Positions 1 to 6,498 of a stretch of 13,576 nucleotides of DNA are shown here, piece by piece. Numbering within the stretch: position 1 is the stretch's first letter; every line of letters begins with the position of its first letter. The DNA is from an uncultured Chloroflexota bacterium (GTDB taxonomy: Bacteria; Chloroflexota; Limnocylindria; Limnocylindrales; Limnocylindraceae): positions 1-13,576 of the forward strand of contig CAJABS010000058.1 in the NCBI GenBank assembly GCA_903938075.1, read 5' to 3'. A program made the translations under genes and the position numbers. The notes beneath the pieces were generated by a model that saw only the letters and a program-made list of their open reading frames with translations, made no database searches and was not told the DNA's origin.

Positions 1-799
1 CGCGCCCAAGCGAACGGATCGCGCCAGCACGAGCGCTCGTGAATGGCGCGCCTACTCGCTGCGCACGGTGGCGGATCACATCGAGTGCGCCGCCTCGTTC
101 GCTCGCACCGATAACGGCGCGATTGCCGCGCACGATGATCGCCGCCTTCTCTTTGGCGATTGCCTCGATGGTGTCGCCGAGGTACTGCTGATGATCTAAG
201 CCCACATTGGTCACGACGGCGACTCCGCCATCCCACGCATGCGTTGCATCAAGCCGTCCACCAAGGCCCACCTCAACGATCGCCGTGGCGATCTCTTCCT
301 GGCGGAGTGCTTCAAAGATGGCGCCGACGAGGATCTCAAACTCGGTGGCTGGACCAACGCGCTCTTCAATCTGGTCAGCAGCATCAAGGGCGCGCGCCAC
401 CGCCTGGGCGAAGGGGAGTGGGGCGAGTGGCTGCCCATCGATCTGCACTCGCTCGCGGTAACTGACCAGGTGCGGCTTCGGGGTGGTGGCGTGGCGAATC
501 CCCGCCGCACGAAGCGCTGCTGAGACGAGGGCGACGACGCTCCCCTTGCCATTCGTTCCGGCGACCAGAGCGCCGCGAGCCCCCGTTTCGGGCGAGCCGA
601 GAGCGCGCAGGAGGGCCTTGGATCGCCCCAGTCCCATGCGGATGCCAAAGCGTCCGCGCGACTCTAGCGCGACCAGTGCGGCTCGCCATGCATCGGGGCC
701 ACGCCCCTCAGCAACAGCACGAACGACCTCGGCGCGTGCGCGCGCGACGCGATCGCGCATCTCGAGGATCAGCTGCGGGTCACTCGGTTGATCGGGCAT
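1..799 (-). CDS. folC: Folylpolyglutamate synthase / dihydrofolate synthase, 5' part (runs off left edge)
   Basis: This Mur-ligase-type ATP-dependent enzyme adds glutamate to dihydropteroate or tetrahydrofolate in the cytoplasm. The visible 266 residues are open to the left edge, about two-thirds of a usual FolC. They carry the P-loop GTNGKGS (residues 81-87), then PHLVSYRERV (109-118), TEFEI (152-156), EVGLGGRLDAT (176-186), VTNVGLDH (196-203) and a KEKAAI segment (217-221), all in the usual FolC order. Two small departures from consensus are RLDATH instead of RLDATN and KAAI instead of KAGI. The start is the ATG at 799. It gives about 30 more residues before the P-loop than I would expect for the family and has no ribosome binding site, so Met14 is an alternative. 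A -10-like hexamer six bases upstream suggests a leaderless transcript. The gene diverges from the Ig-domain gene at 846. The family call is very safe; the exact start is less so. Confidence 0.95.
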   Translation of the reverse strand, partial: MPDQPSDPQLILEMRDRVARARAEVVRAVAEGRGPDAWRAALVALESRGRFGIRMGLGRSKALLRALGSPETGARGALVAGTNGKGSVVALVSAALRAAGIRHATTPKPHLVSYRERVQIDGQPLAPLPFAQAVARALDAADQIEERVGPATEFEILVGAIFEALRQEEIATAIVEVGLGGRLDATHAWDGGVAVVTNVGLDHQQYLGDTIEAIAKEKAAIIVRGNRAVIGASERGGALDVIRHRAQRVGAPFTSARAGAIRSLGR

Positions 800-805
800 C
801 GTTGG

Positions 806-811
806 AGCGTA
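806..811 (-). promoter_or_regulatory. Candidate -10 box for folC (leaderless spacing)
   Basis: On the minus strand this reads TACGCT, followed by six bases and then the folC ATG at 799. That spacing puts transcription start at or near the A of the start codon. The same hexamer sits upstream of tRNA-Glu at 9253-9258. No convincing -35 element is visible, so this is a pattern-based call only. Confidence 0.4.
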
Positions 812-830
812 GCGGTCTCGGCGCGCTGCG

Positions 831-839
831 TGCGAGAAT
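831..839 (+). promoter_or_regulatory. Candidate extended -10 for the Ig-domain gene (leaderless spacing)
   Basis: The bases read TGC-GAGAAT, an extended -10 form (TGn plus hexamer). Six bases separate the hexamer from the ATG at 846, so a transcript would begin at about the start codon. There is no Shine-Dalgarno sequence before this ATG, which agrees with leaderless translation. No -35 is recognisable. Confidence 0.38.
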
Positions 840-845
840 CGCTCT

Positions 846-2012
846 ATGGGACTCTTCCGTCGATCGAGTTCAAAGCCACCGCGGCGCGGCCTCCCCGGCC
901 GATCCGAGGGGTACACGCCTCCCTATCAAGTTGACTCCGCATCCCAGCGATCAAGGGCTACATCGCGCAGTGTTGGCGGAACCATCGCCACCGCCCTCTC
1001 CACGTTCATCACCCTCTTCGTGATTGCAGGGGCAATCGGCCTTGCGGCTGTCGCACTTCCGTTCATCACCTCCATAGGTGCCAGCGGTTCGCCCACACCG
1101 ACACCAACCTCGCTCGAACCGGGACGGCCAACTCTCACTGAGCCGAGTGAGCCGATCACCGCTGCCGCAACGATCACCATTAGTGGCACCCTGCCGCAGG
1201 ATCTACTCGAGAAGAGTGACGCCATCATTCGCATCATCATCACGCGAGAAGATGGTTCCGTCATCACCGGCGCTGAGATTTCTATGCCAAAGACAGCTGG
1301 GTTCGACATCGCAAAGATTCCTCTCTCTGCTGGTAGCAACGTGATTGAGGCGGTCGTTGTGGTGAACGGCGTTGAGGGGGGCCGATCTGCCTCAATTACG
1401 GTCGTTCGAGATACCACTTCGCCAGCACTGACCATCACCACGCCGACCCCAGGCGACATCATGAACGGCGACTCCGTCACTGTCACCGGAAAGACCGACA
1501 AGGACATTGATGTTCAGGTGCGCAACGAGACGACAGGAACGATTGAGAGCGGACGATCAACAGCCAAAGGCGCATTTTCAATTGGTATCACCCTTCGCAA
1601 CGGCACGAACTTGCTAACGATCACGGCGACGGATGGGGCAGGTAATCAGACAGCAAAGAGCGTTGAGATCTCTACTAGTGCTTCAGTCGGTCGAATCTCC
1701 ATCATCTTGAACCCAGGAACAATCATCTTGAGCAGCAGGAAAGACTTCCTCATCACCTCGACTGCAACCGATTCAACTGGTGCGCCCGCTGCGAACGTTC
1801 AAGTGTGCATGTATGTCAGCGCTCCTGGTGCAACGCCAAGCACGCCTGTGTGCGTAACCTCTGATGTCAATGGGCGAGCTTCGTGGACCTATGCTCTTCC
1901 AAACAATTTCAACACCGAGGGGAATGGCTTCGTCACTGTGTCATACGAGCTCAGTGTTGGAGATCCACTCGTAGAGACACAGAACTTCCGCGTCTATCGG
2001 GTGAAGCCGTGA
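846..2012 (+). CDS. Membrane-anchored protein with three Ig-like beta domains
   Basis: Function unknown. The 388-residue protein has a basic, Ser/Pro-rich cytoplasmic head (residues 1-45), one hydrophobic membrane segment (about 46-77) without a clear signal-peptidase site, and a Pro/Thr-rich linker (82-104). Beta-rich extracellular modules follow. Module 1 (about 105-188) ends in SITVVRDTTSP. Module 2 (about 192-277) has the GDSVTVTGKT start and LLTITATDGAGN end typical of bacterial Ig or glucodextranase-B-like domains. Module 3 (about 282-386) resembles invasin/Big_1 repeats (TATDSTGAPAANVQV, DVNGRASWTY) and holds the only two cysteines (321, 336), perhaps a disulfide. Such modules usually serve adhesion or display; no enzyme domain is present. 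It overlaps the zinc-ribbon gene by four bases. Base composition looks lower in GC than its neighbours: I count 30/60 at 1261-1320 and 29/60 at 1681-1740, against 43/60 in folC at 541-600. Confidence 0.85.
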   Translation: MGLFRRSSSKPPRRGLPGRSEGYTPPYQVDSASQRSRATSRSVGGTIATALSTFITLFVIAGAIGLAAVALPFITSIGASGSPTPTPTSLEPGRPTLTEPSEPITAAATITISGTLPQDLLEKSDAIIRIIITREDGSVITGAEISMPKTAGFDIAKIPLSAGSNVIEAVVVVNGVEGGRSASITVVRDTTSPALTITTPTPGDIMNGDSVTVTGKTDKDIDVQVRNETTGTIESGRSTAKGAFSIGITLRNGTNLLTITATDGAGNQTAKSVEISTSASVGRISIILNPGTIILSSRKDFLITSTATDSTGAPAANVQVCMYVSAPGATPSTPVCVTSDVNGRASWTYALPNNFNTEGNGFVTVSYELSVGDPLVETQNFRVYRVKP

Positions 2013-2335
2013 GTGCTGCTCCAGCTCTCACCTGGCGCTGCCCAACGTGTAGCGCAATTCAAGAGGAGTCCGGCCAGTGCTGGGTGTGCAAAACACCGAC
2101 AGCTTCGTGTGGAAGCTGCCGGCATATGCGCCGCTCCGTTATTGGCAAAGTCTCGTACTGCGGCATCGACAAGAAGCGCCGCCTTGTTGCCGAGAGTGAC
2201 GTGAGAGAGTGCTGGACGGCACCAGTGCCGCTACAGGCTGCAGCACAACTAGAGCGTGGTGTTGATGGGACGCTCCCCGATCGCCCTCGACTCAGCTGGG
2301 CGAGTGGTGGGCTCTGGGAGGGGCTAGAGGCCTAG
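2009..2335 (+). CDS. Small eight-cysteine zinc-ribbon-like protein
   Basis: Function unknown. Taking the GTG at 2009, whose GTGA overlaps the upstream stop codon, the protein has 108 residues. Eight cysteines fall as CPTC (11, 14), CWVC (24, 27), CGSC (34, 37), then Cys51 and Cys68. The first four form a classic zinc ribbon. The rest (CGSCRH, then CGIDKKRR, then RECW) look like a second metal site. There is no signal peptide or membrane segment, so it is probably cytoplasmic. The C-terminal 40 residues are low in structure cues. The GTGA overlap implies translational coupling with the Ig-domain protein, so the two are likely made together. A reading frame open upstream to 1883 exists, but it lies inside the Ig-domain gene and the cysteine-rich part begins only after the GTG. 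The call of a real gene rests on the conserved-looking cysteine spacing and on the coupling. Confidence 0.72.
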   Translation: MSAAPALTWRCPTCSAIQEESGQCWVCKTPTASCGSCRHMRRSVIGKVSYCGIDKKRRLVAESDVRECWTAPVPLQAAAQLERGVDGTLPDRPRLSWASGGLWEGLEA

Positions 2336-2340
2336 GCTCC

Positions 2341-4164
2341 CTACGGGGTGCAGCCGGCGAGCAACGTCCCCGCGGGCACGCTCGATACGATCGCAATCTC
2401 GCTCCCAGGCTCAACGAGCACTCCCGCAAGCGGCGAGAAGGTGTCAATGAGATCCGCATCGTCTAGGAGCGCTGATGGCGCGTCTAGCGAGAGGCCGAGC
2501 GTTGACAGGAGCACTGCTGCGTCTGCAATGCTCGAACAGCGCAGATCTGGCACTTGTGGCCAATCCGCACCGCTCGCGCTTGGTGACGGGCTCGGCGAAG
2601 GCTCTGGCCCCAGCGAGACCACAAGATCAACCGCCGTGCCGCTTGAAACCTGCACACCAGGGCGTGGGTTCTGTTGGATCAACTCACCAGCAGGAGCGGT
2701 GTCTGAGTACTCAGAGAAGGTCGCGCCGCGCACAAGCTTTGCCGTAGCGAGCGCAGCGATTCCATCCGCCTCACTCAGCCCGCGAATATCAGGGACCACC
2801 ACAAACCCGCTCCCAGCCACAACGCGAACCTCGATGATGGTGTTGAGCGGCACCAGCGTCTCGCTTCCGGGCGACTGCGACAGGATCGTGTCGACGGGCT
2901 GGTCTGACGAGGTCACCCGTTCCACCACCTGCACGCGAAGGCCAAGCCCCTCGGCGATCGGAATTGCTTCGGCCAAGGTCAGGGTGCTGAGATTTGGAAC
3001 CTTCACGTTGTTGTCTGGGCCTGTCCCGGCAGTAAAGATTCGAAGCGCCAAGATCACACCGCCAACGAGCAGGAGCGCCGTGAGGGCGACACCGCCGATT
3101 GCCAGAAGCATGGAGCGCGTCGTCATCGTGTCGTCCGAATCAGCGGGCTGATCGCCGCCGACGTCGTTCGGATCTGGAAGCATCTCCGGCTCACCTGGTC
3201 CCGCCTCTGCGGCAACTCGGGCGACCCGCGTTCCAGCAAGCGCACGCGGTGCGCCAGCGGCTGGGCCGACCGGTCGCGATGGGACGGCGGTGCGATTCGC
3301 CTGCACCACATACGTCTCAAGGGCATCTGCCGCGGCGGTTGCATTCATATACCGTTCGTTCGGCTTCGGTGCCAACAGGCGCATCGTGATGAGATCAAGC
3401 TCTGGGGAGATGTCGGGTCGCAGTTCACGGGGCGATGGGGCGGGCGACTGACCGCGTCGCTCCTTCAGCTCTGCGCCGCTCAAGCGGTCAAATGGACGAT
3501 GCCCCGTCAGAAGTTCAAACAGGACCACGCCGAGACCGAAGAGATCTGATGATGCAGACTGCGGACTCCCCGCCAAAACCTCAGGTGCGAGATAGCCAAC
3601 AGACCCTTCTGGGCGCTGACCGTTGCGCGCAGCCGCTTCGCTTCCGTCAACCTCATGCATCGCCTGTGCAATACCGAAGTCGGCGATCTGCGCACGCCCC
3701 TCCCTGCTGATCAGAATGTTGCGCGAAGAGACGTCGCGATGAATGATGCCGCGCACATGTGCGGCGGCGAGCCCGCGTGCAACCTGTGCAGCAACCGCTG
3801 CAGCGCGGCGTGGCACGAGTGGACCAACGCGACGCAACATGGAGGCGAGATCCTCGCCGTCAACAAACTCCATCACGATGGCTGGTGATTCACCCTCTGG
3901 TGCAACGTCAAACACGGCGGCAACGTTTGGGTGCGCAACGATGGCGGCGGCCCTGCCCTCGGCTCGGAAGCGATCAGCGGCAGCGGCAGATGTTGCGAGT
4001 GGTGCGCGGAGCACCTTAACGGCCACGTCGCGGCCAAGCGCCTCATCGGTTGCACGGAAGACGAGTGCCGCCGCCCCTTCGCCAATCAGCTCCTGGAGTC
4101 GATACCGTCCGGCAACAACGTCGCCAGGCTTCAGCGTTCGCTCGTCACGCTCTGATGGTGTCAT
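2341..4164 (-). CDS. PASTA-domain receptor Ser/Thr protein kinase (PknB/PrkC/StkP type)
   Basis: This membrane kinase is of the type that senses peptidoglycan fragments and controls wall growth and division. It has 607 residues. The kinase domain (about 20-288) shows the Gly loop GEGAAALV (28-35), the ATP lysine in AVKV (Lys50), a candidate helix-C Glu (Glu69), HRD (142-144), DFG (162-164) and APE (193-195). A Pro/Ala-rich juxtamembrane stretch (295-350) leads to one membrane helix (352-377). Three PASTA modules follow outside: about 386-450, 453-518 and 535-596, the last after a Pro-Ser repeat linker (522-531). The odd feature is the catalytic loop HRDVSSRN, where the usual Ser/Thr-kinase Lys two places after the catalytic Asp144 is Ser. 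The loop resembles tyrosine kinases (HRDLAARN) and some plant receptor kinases. The start ATG overlaps the galU stop (ATGA), so it is translated downstream of galU. Its 3' end meets the zinc-ribbon gene with five bases between stop codons. Confidence 0.96.
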   Translation of the reverse strand: MTPSERDERTLKPGDVVAGRYRLQELIGEGAAALVFRATDEALGRDVAVKVLRAPLATSAAAADRFRAEGRAAAIVAHPNVAAVFDVAPEGESPAIVMEFVDGEDLASMLRRVGPLVPRRAAAVAAQVARGLAAAHVRGIIHRDVSSRNILISREGRAQIADFGIAQAMHEVDGSEAAARNGQRPEGSVGYLAPEVLAGSPQSASSDLFGLGVVLFELLTGHRPFDRLSGAELKERRGQSPAPSPRELRPDISPELDLITMRLLAPKPNERYMNATAAADALETYVVQANRTAVPSRPVGPAAGAPRALAGTRVARVAAEAGPGEPEMLPDPNDVGGDQPADSDDTMTTRSMLLAIGGVALTALLLVGGVILALRIFTAGTGPDNNVKVPNLSTLTLAEAIPIAEGLGLRVQVVERVTSSDQPVDTILSQSPGSETLVPLNTIIEVRVVAGSGFVVVPDIRGLSEADGIAALATAKLVRGATFSEYSDTAPAGELIQQNPRPGVQVSSGTAVDLVVSLGPEPSPSPSPSASGADWPQVPDLRCSSIADAAVLLSTLGLSLDAPSALLDDADLIDTFSPLAGVLVEPGSEIAIVSSVPAGTLLAGCTP

Positions 4165-5048
4165 GTAGGGCGCTCGCTCTCAGTGGCAACAGTTTTACGA
4201 ACAATTGGTCCATAGACTGGATGATCGAGCGCAACATGCAGGTTCGCACGGAGCCAACCCTCTGGCGAACCGACGTCATATCGCGTTCCAGAGAAGTGCC
4301 GGGCGACGACGGGCTGCTCTTGCGCCAACGTGTGAATGGCGTCCGTTAGCTGGATCTCACCGTTAACCCCATGGGTTGTCTGCTCTAGACGCTCAAAGAT
4401 TTTCGGACTCAAGATGTACCGGCCGACAACAGCAAGGTCTGACGGCGCATTCGCTGCATCAGGCTTCTCTACGACGCCGCGAAGTGGAATGGTTCGCCCC
4501 TGATCGCTCGTTGGGAGCGTAGTGTCGGGATCAACGATGCCGTAGCGATGCGTCTCTGCTGGCGCAACGCGCATCACACCAACCACCGATGCCTGCGTGG
4601 CGACATATGCCTCGATCAGTTCGGCGAGGGCAGGGGTTGCGCCAAAGACGAGGTCGTCGGGGAGCATCACCGCAAATGGCTCATGGCCAACGGCGTCTTG
4701 GGCCATGAGCACGGCATGGCCGAGGCCGAGCTGCTCTTTCTGACGAATCGTCACGAGGTGCACCATATCGGCAACGGCACGCACGGCACGCAGGTGCTCA
4801 ATGTCACCGCGCTGCTCAAGAACTGCCTCGAGGTCGGCCGAAATATCGAAGTGATCTTCGATCGCGCGCTTATGTTCGCTGGTGACAAGAATGACCCGCT
4901 CGATCCCTGAGGCAACCGCCTCTTCGATGGCGTACTGGATGGCGGGACGATCAACGATCGGCAGCAACTCTTTCGGGACGGCCTTCGTCGCCGGAAGGAA
5001 CCGGGTGCCCCATCCGGCAACGGGGAGAACTGCGGTGCGGATCTTCAT
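4161..5048 (-). CDS. galU: UTP-glucose-1-phosphate uridylyltransferase
   Basis: This enzyme makes UDP-glucose from UTP and glucose-1-phosphate for envelope glycans, glycolipids or galactose metabolism, and acts in the cytoplasm. The 295-residue length is normal for bacterial GalU. The nucleotidyltransferase signature opens the protein: VLPVAGWGTRFLPATKAVPK, then ELLPIVDRP. Further family motifs are GLGHAV, LPDD, RYGIVD, VEKP, GRYILSP, NGEIQLTDA and RYDVG. The start chosen is the ATG at 5048, preceded by GGAGG at a five-base spacing. A longer reading frame to 5171 would add 41 residues that lie inside the upstream membrane-protein gene and do not match the family. It is the third gene of a minus-strand cluster: 37 bases lie before it, and its stop overlaps the kinase start by four bases. 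Confidence 0.95.
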   Translation of the reverse strand: MKIRTAVLPVAGWGTRFLPATKAVPKELLPIVDRPAIQYAIEEAVASGIERVILVTSEHKRAIEDHFDISADLEAVLEQRGDIEHLRAVRAVADMVHLVTIRQKEQLGLGHAVLMAQDAVGHEPFAVMLPDDLVFGATPALAELIEAYVATQASVVGVMRVAPAETHRYGIVDPDTTLPTSDQGRTIPLRGVVEKPDAANAPSDLAVVGRYILSPKIFERLEQTTHGVNGEIQLTDAIHTLAQEQPVVARHFSGTRYDVGSPEGWLRANLHVALDHPVYGPIVRKTVATESERPT

Positions 5049-5053
5049 TGGGG

Positions 5054-5058
5054 CCTCC
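5054..5058 (-). promoter_or_regulatory. Shine-Dalgarno site fixing the galU start
   Basis: GGAGG on the minus strand, five bases before the ATG at 5048. It decides between this start and the longer frame to 5171. Confidence 0.8.
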
Positions 5059-5085
5059 GTGCGGTGCTGGAGTTCAGGATACCAG

Positions 5086-6129
5086 TCACCCCTCGCGGCG
5101 AACCAACCTGAGCAGCGCCCGGACTGGTCGGCCAAGAAGCGGGAGGCGCACCTCGCGCGCCGCTTCCACACTTGCCAAGAACCCAGCGAGGAGGAGGATC
5201 GCCCCGATGAGCTTCCCCACCTGATACCCCTCGGTGGAGCCCGCGCGATTCAGCGTGTCGGTAAGGCTCGGCACGAAGGCGCCTAGTGCGATGAGCGCCG
5301 TTGCTGGAACACGACGATTGAGTGTTCCAGCGCGCCAGGCCCGCCAGGCGTCGGGAATACTGCGCACAAAGTTCACAGTGAGCGCCACAGGGGCGATCGC
5401 GAGATTGAAGAGCAGTTCATCACCACGCTGGTCTGGATCACTTGAGTATGGGAGCACGCGACGCTTTGGCATGAAAACGTAGATCGAGAAGAGGGCGCCC
5501 GTCAGCAGTGCTAGCCCGCCGCTCACATTGAGGATCGGTGTGAGAAGACGGAGTGAAGGCGGGAGTAGCAGTGCGATCGGCGCGCCGGTTGCGGGATCTG
5601 TCGCCCATCCAGGGGCTGGCAGATCGGCGATCACCACGAGTGGTACTGCAATCACACTCAGGGCTGCGGTCAGCGCGATTGCAATCCGCGCCCACCGGAC
5701 GTCACCCATATACGAGAGCCAACCAATCGCAATCGCGGCACCCCAGGCGGTAAGCGCGTAGAGCAACGCGGTTGGTCCTGCCGATGGATCCTCGAGTCGG
5801 CGTGCAACCAGAATCGTAAAGAGGCCCGAGAGCGCGAGGCAGAGCGCATACCAGTATCCGAATCGTGTTTTTGCTAACAACAAAATGGTGCCGGCGCCGA
5901 GCCAGCCTGCGGTCCATACCGCGCCGAAGAGATACCAGACGCGGTAGATCGGTTCGCTCCAGCCGATAGCCGCGGCGAGCGCCTCAGCGCCTGCCGCAAT
6001 AGAGAAGGCAATCGCGCCAACTCCCCACGCCAACTGATACGTGCCGCGACGCGTTCGATACTGATCAAAGAGAAGGGCGGCGAAGAGAAGGGCAAAGAGC
6101 GCGGTGAGCGCTGGGATGAGCGTTGTCAC
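5086..6129 (-). CDS. Polytopic membrane protein of unknown function
   Basis: I do not recognise the family. The 347-residue product starts at a GTG and is dominated by hydrophobic helices. I see roughly nine or ten: near residues 3-22, 34-56, 67-88, 92-109, 121-142, 148-170, 190-217, 240-255, 275-295 and 308-328. Between them lies a polar loop with MPKRRVLPYSSDPDQRGDE around residue 230, and the C-terminal tail is arginine-rich (about 330-347) and probably cytoplasmic. There is no transporter, glycosyltransferase or protease motif that I can name. The stop-to-start gap from the upstream cysteine-motif gene is 12 bases, and galU begins 37 bases downstream. It is therefore very likely co-transcribed with both, and a role in envelope or glycan physiology is a context guess only. 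No strong ribosome binding site precedes the GTG. Confidence 0.8.
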   Translation of the reverse strand: MTTLIPALTALFALLFAALLFDQYRTRRGTYQLAWGVGAIAFSIAAGAEALAAAIGWSEPIYRVWYLFGAVWTAGWLGAGTILLLAKTRFGYWYALCLALSGLFTILVARRLEDPSAGPTALLYALTAWGAAIAIGWLSYMGDVRWARIAIALTAALSVIAVPLVVIADLPAPGWATDPATGAPIALLLPPSLRLLTPILNVSGGLALLTGALFSIYVFMPKRRVLPYSSDPDQRGDELLFNLAIAPVALTVNFVRSIPDAWRAWRAGTLNRRVPATALIALGAFVPSLTDTLNRAGSTEGYQVGKLIGAILLLAGFLASVEAAREVRLPLLGRPVRALLRLVRREG

Positions 6130-6141
6130 GCTGGTTCCGGC

Positions 6142-6498
6142 CTACGCCGGCAGGAACTCGTGAGCATCGTGATGCAGACCATCGCAGAGTCCGAGCTCAG
6201 CCCCAGCGCCCTGCGGCAGCCGGATCGGTCGCATGATCTCGCGCACGCCACTGCGACTGCAGCGGAGCCACCCACGTGCCGCCATCCAGCGCGACGGGCA
6301 GGCGGGGTCAGTGCAGAACTGGAATGGCCCAGGGTTGATAGGTGAGGCTTCACCAAACGAGGGGGCAACCTCGGTTGCGGTGGTGTCGAGCACGCTGATA
6401 CGGAACGGGGTCCCTTCGATTTGTGCAGAGCAACCGTCGCAGCGCGCGGCACTATTCTCAGCGATGATTGTGGGGATGCGGATGCCGTTCACTTCCAT
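6142..6498 (-). CDS. Small cysteine-motif protein, hypothetical
   Basis: Function unknown. From the ATG at 6498, preceded by AGAGG, the product has 118 residues. It carries a CDGC pair near residue 20, followed by IEGTPFRISVLD. A second pair follows at FCTDPACPSRWMAARGW. Two further cysteines lie downstream. The two pairs could hold one zinc, as in a ribbon or treble clef. No membrane segment or signal peptide is present. Reading frames in several phases cover this stretch, including the 5' extension of the plus-strand amylase frame. The minus-strand reading is preferred because of the paired cysteine motifs, the ribosome binding site and the 12-base gap to the next gene. It would be the first gene of the galU-kinase cluster. 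Confidence 0.65.
   Translation of the reverse strand: MEVNGIRIPTIIAENSAARCDGCSAQIEGTPFRISVLDTTATEVAPSFGEASPINPGPFQFCTDPACPSRWMAARGWLRCSRSGVREIMRPIRLPQGAGAELGLCDGLHHDAHEFLPA

Noticed and set aside
211..648. 145-codon minus-strand frame at the left end
   Set aside because: It is an alternative frame of folC; the true frame holds every FolC motif and runs off the edge.
926..1507. 193-codon frame on the minus strand opposite the Ig-domain gene
   Set aside because: It has no domain, no ribosome binding site and low-complexity Val/Thr/Met sequence, as expected of an antisense shadow of a Thr/Ile-rich beta protein.
2318..2340. Possible terminator built on the AGGCCTAGGCT palindromes between the convergent genes
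   Set aside because: The palindromes overlap each other rather than forming a stem with a loop, and no T-run follows on either strand.
2348..3151. 267-codon plus-strand frame opposite the kinase PASTA region
   Set aside because: Antisense shadow, very rich in Ser/Thr/Arg with no motif; the kinase frame on the other strand is unambiguous.
5049..5171. Longer galU frame starting at 5171
   Set aside because: It adds 41 residues that do not match the GalU family, lies inside the upstream membrane-protein gene, and ignores the GGAGG site before ATG 5048.
6233..6475. Longer N-terminus for the surface amylase from 6233
   Set aside because: It would bury the lipoprotein signal peptide about 115 residues inside the protein and covers the opposite-strand Cys-motif gene.
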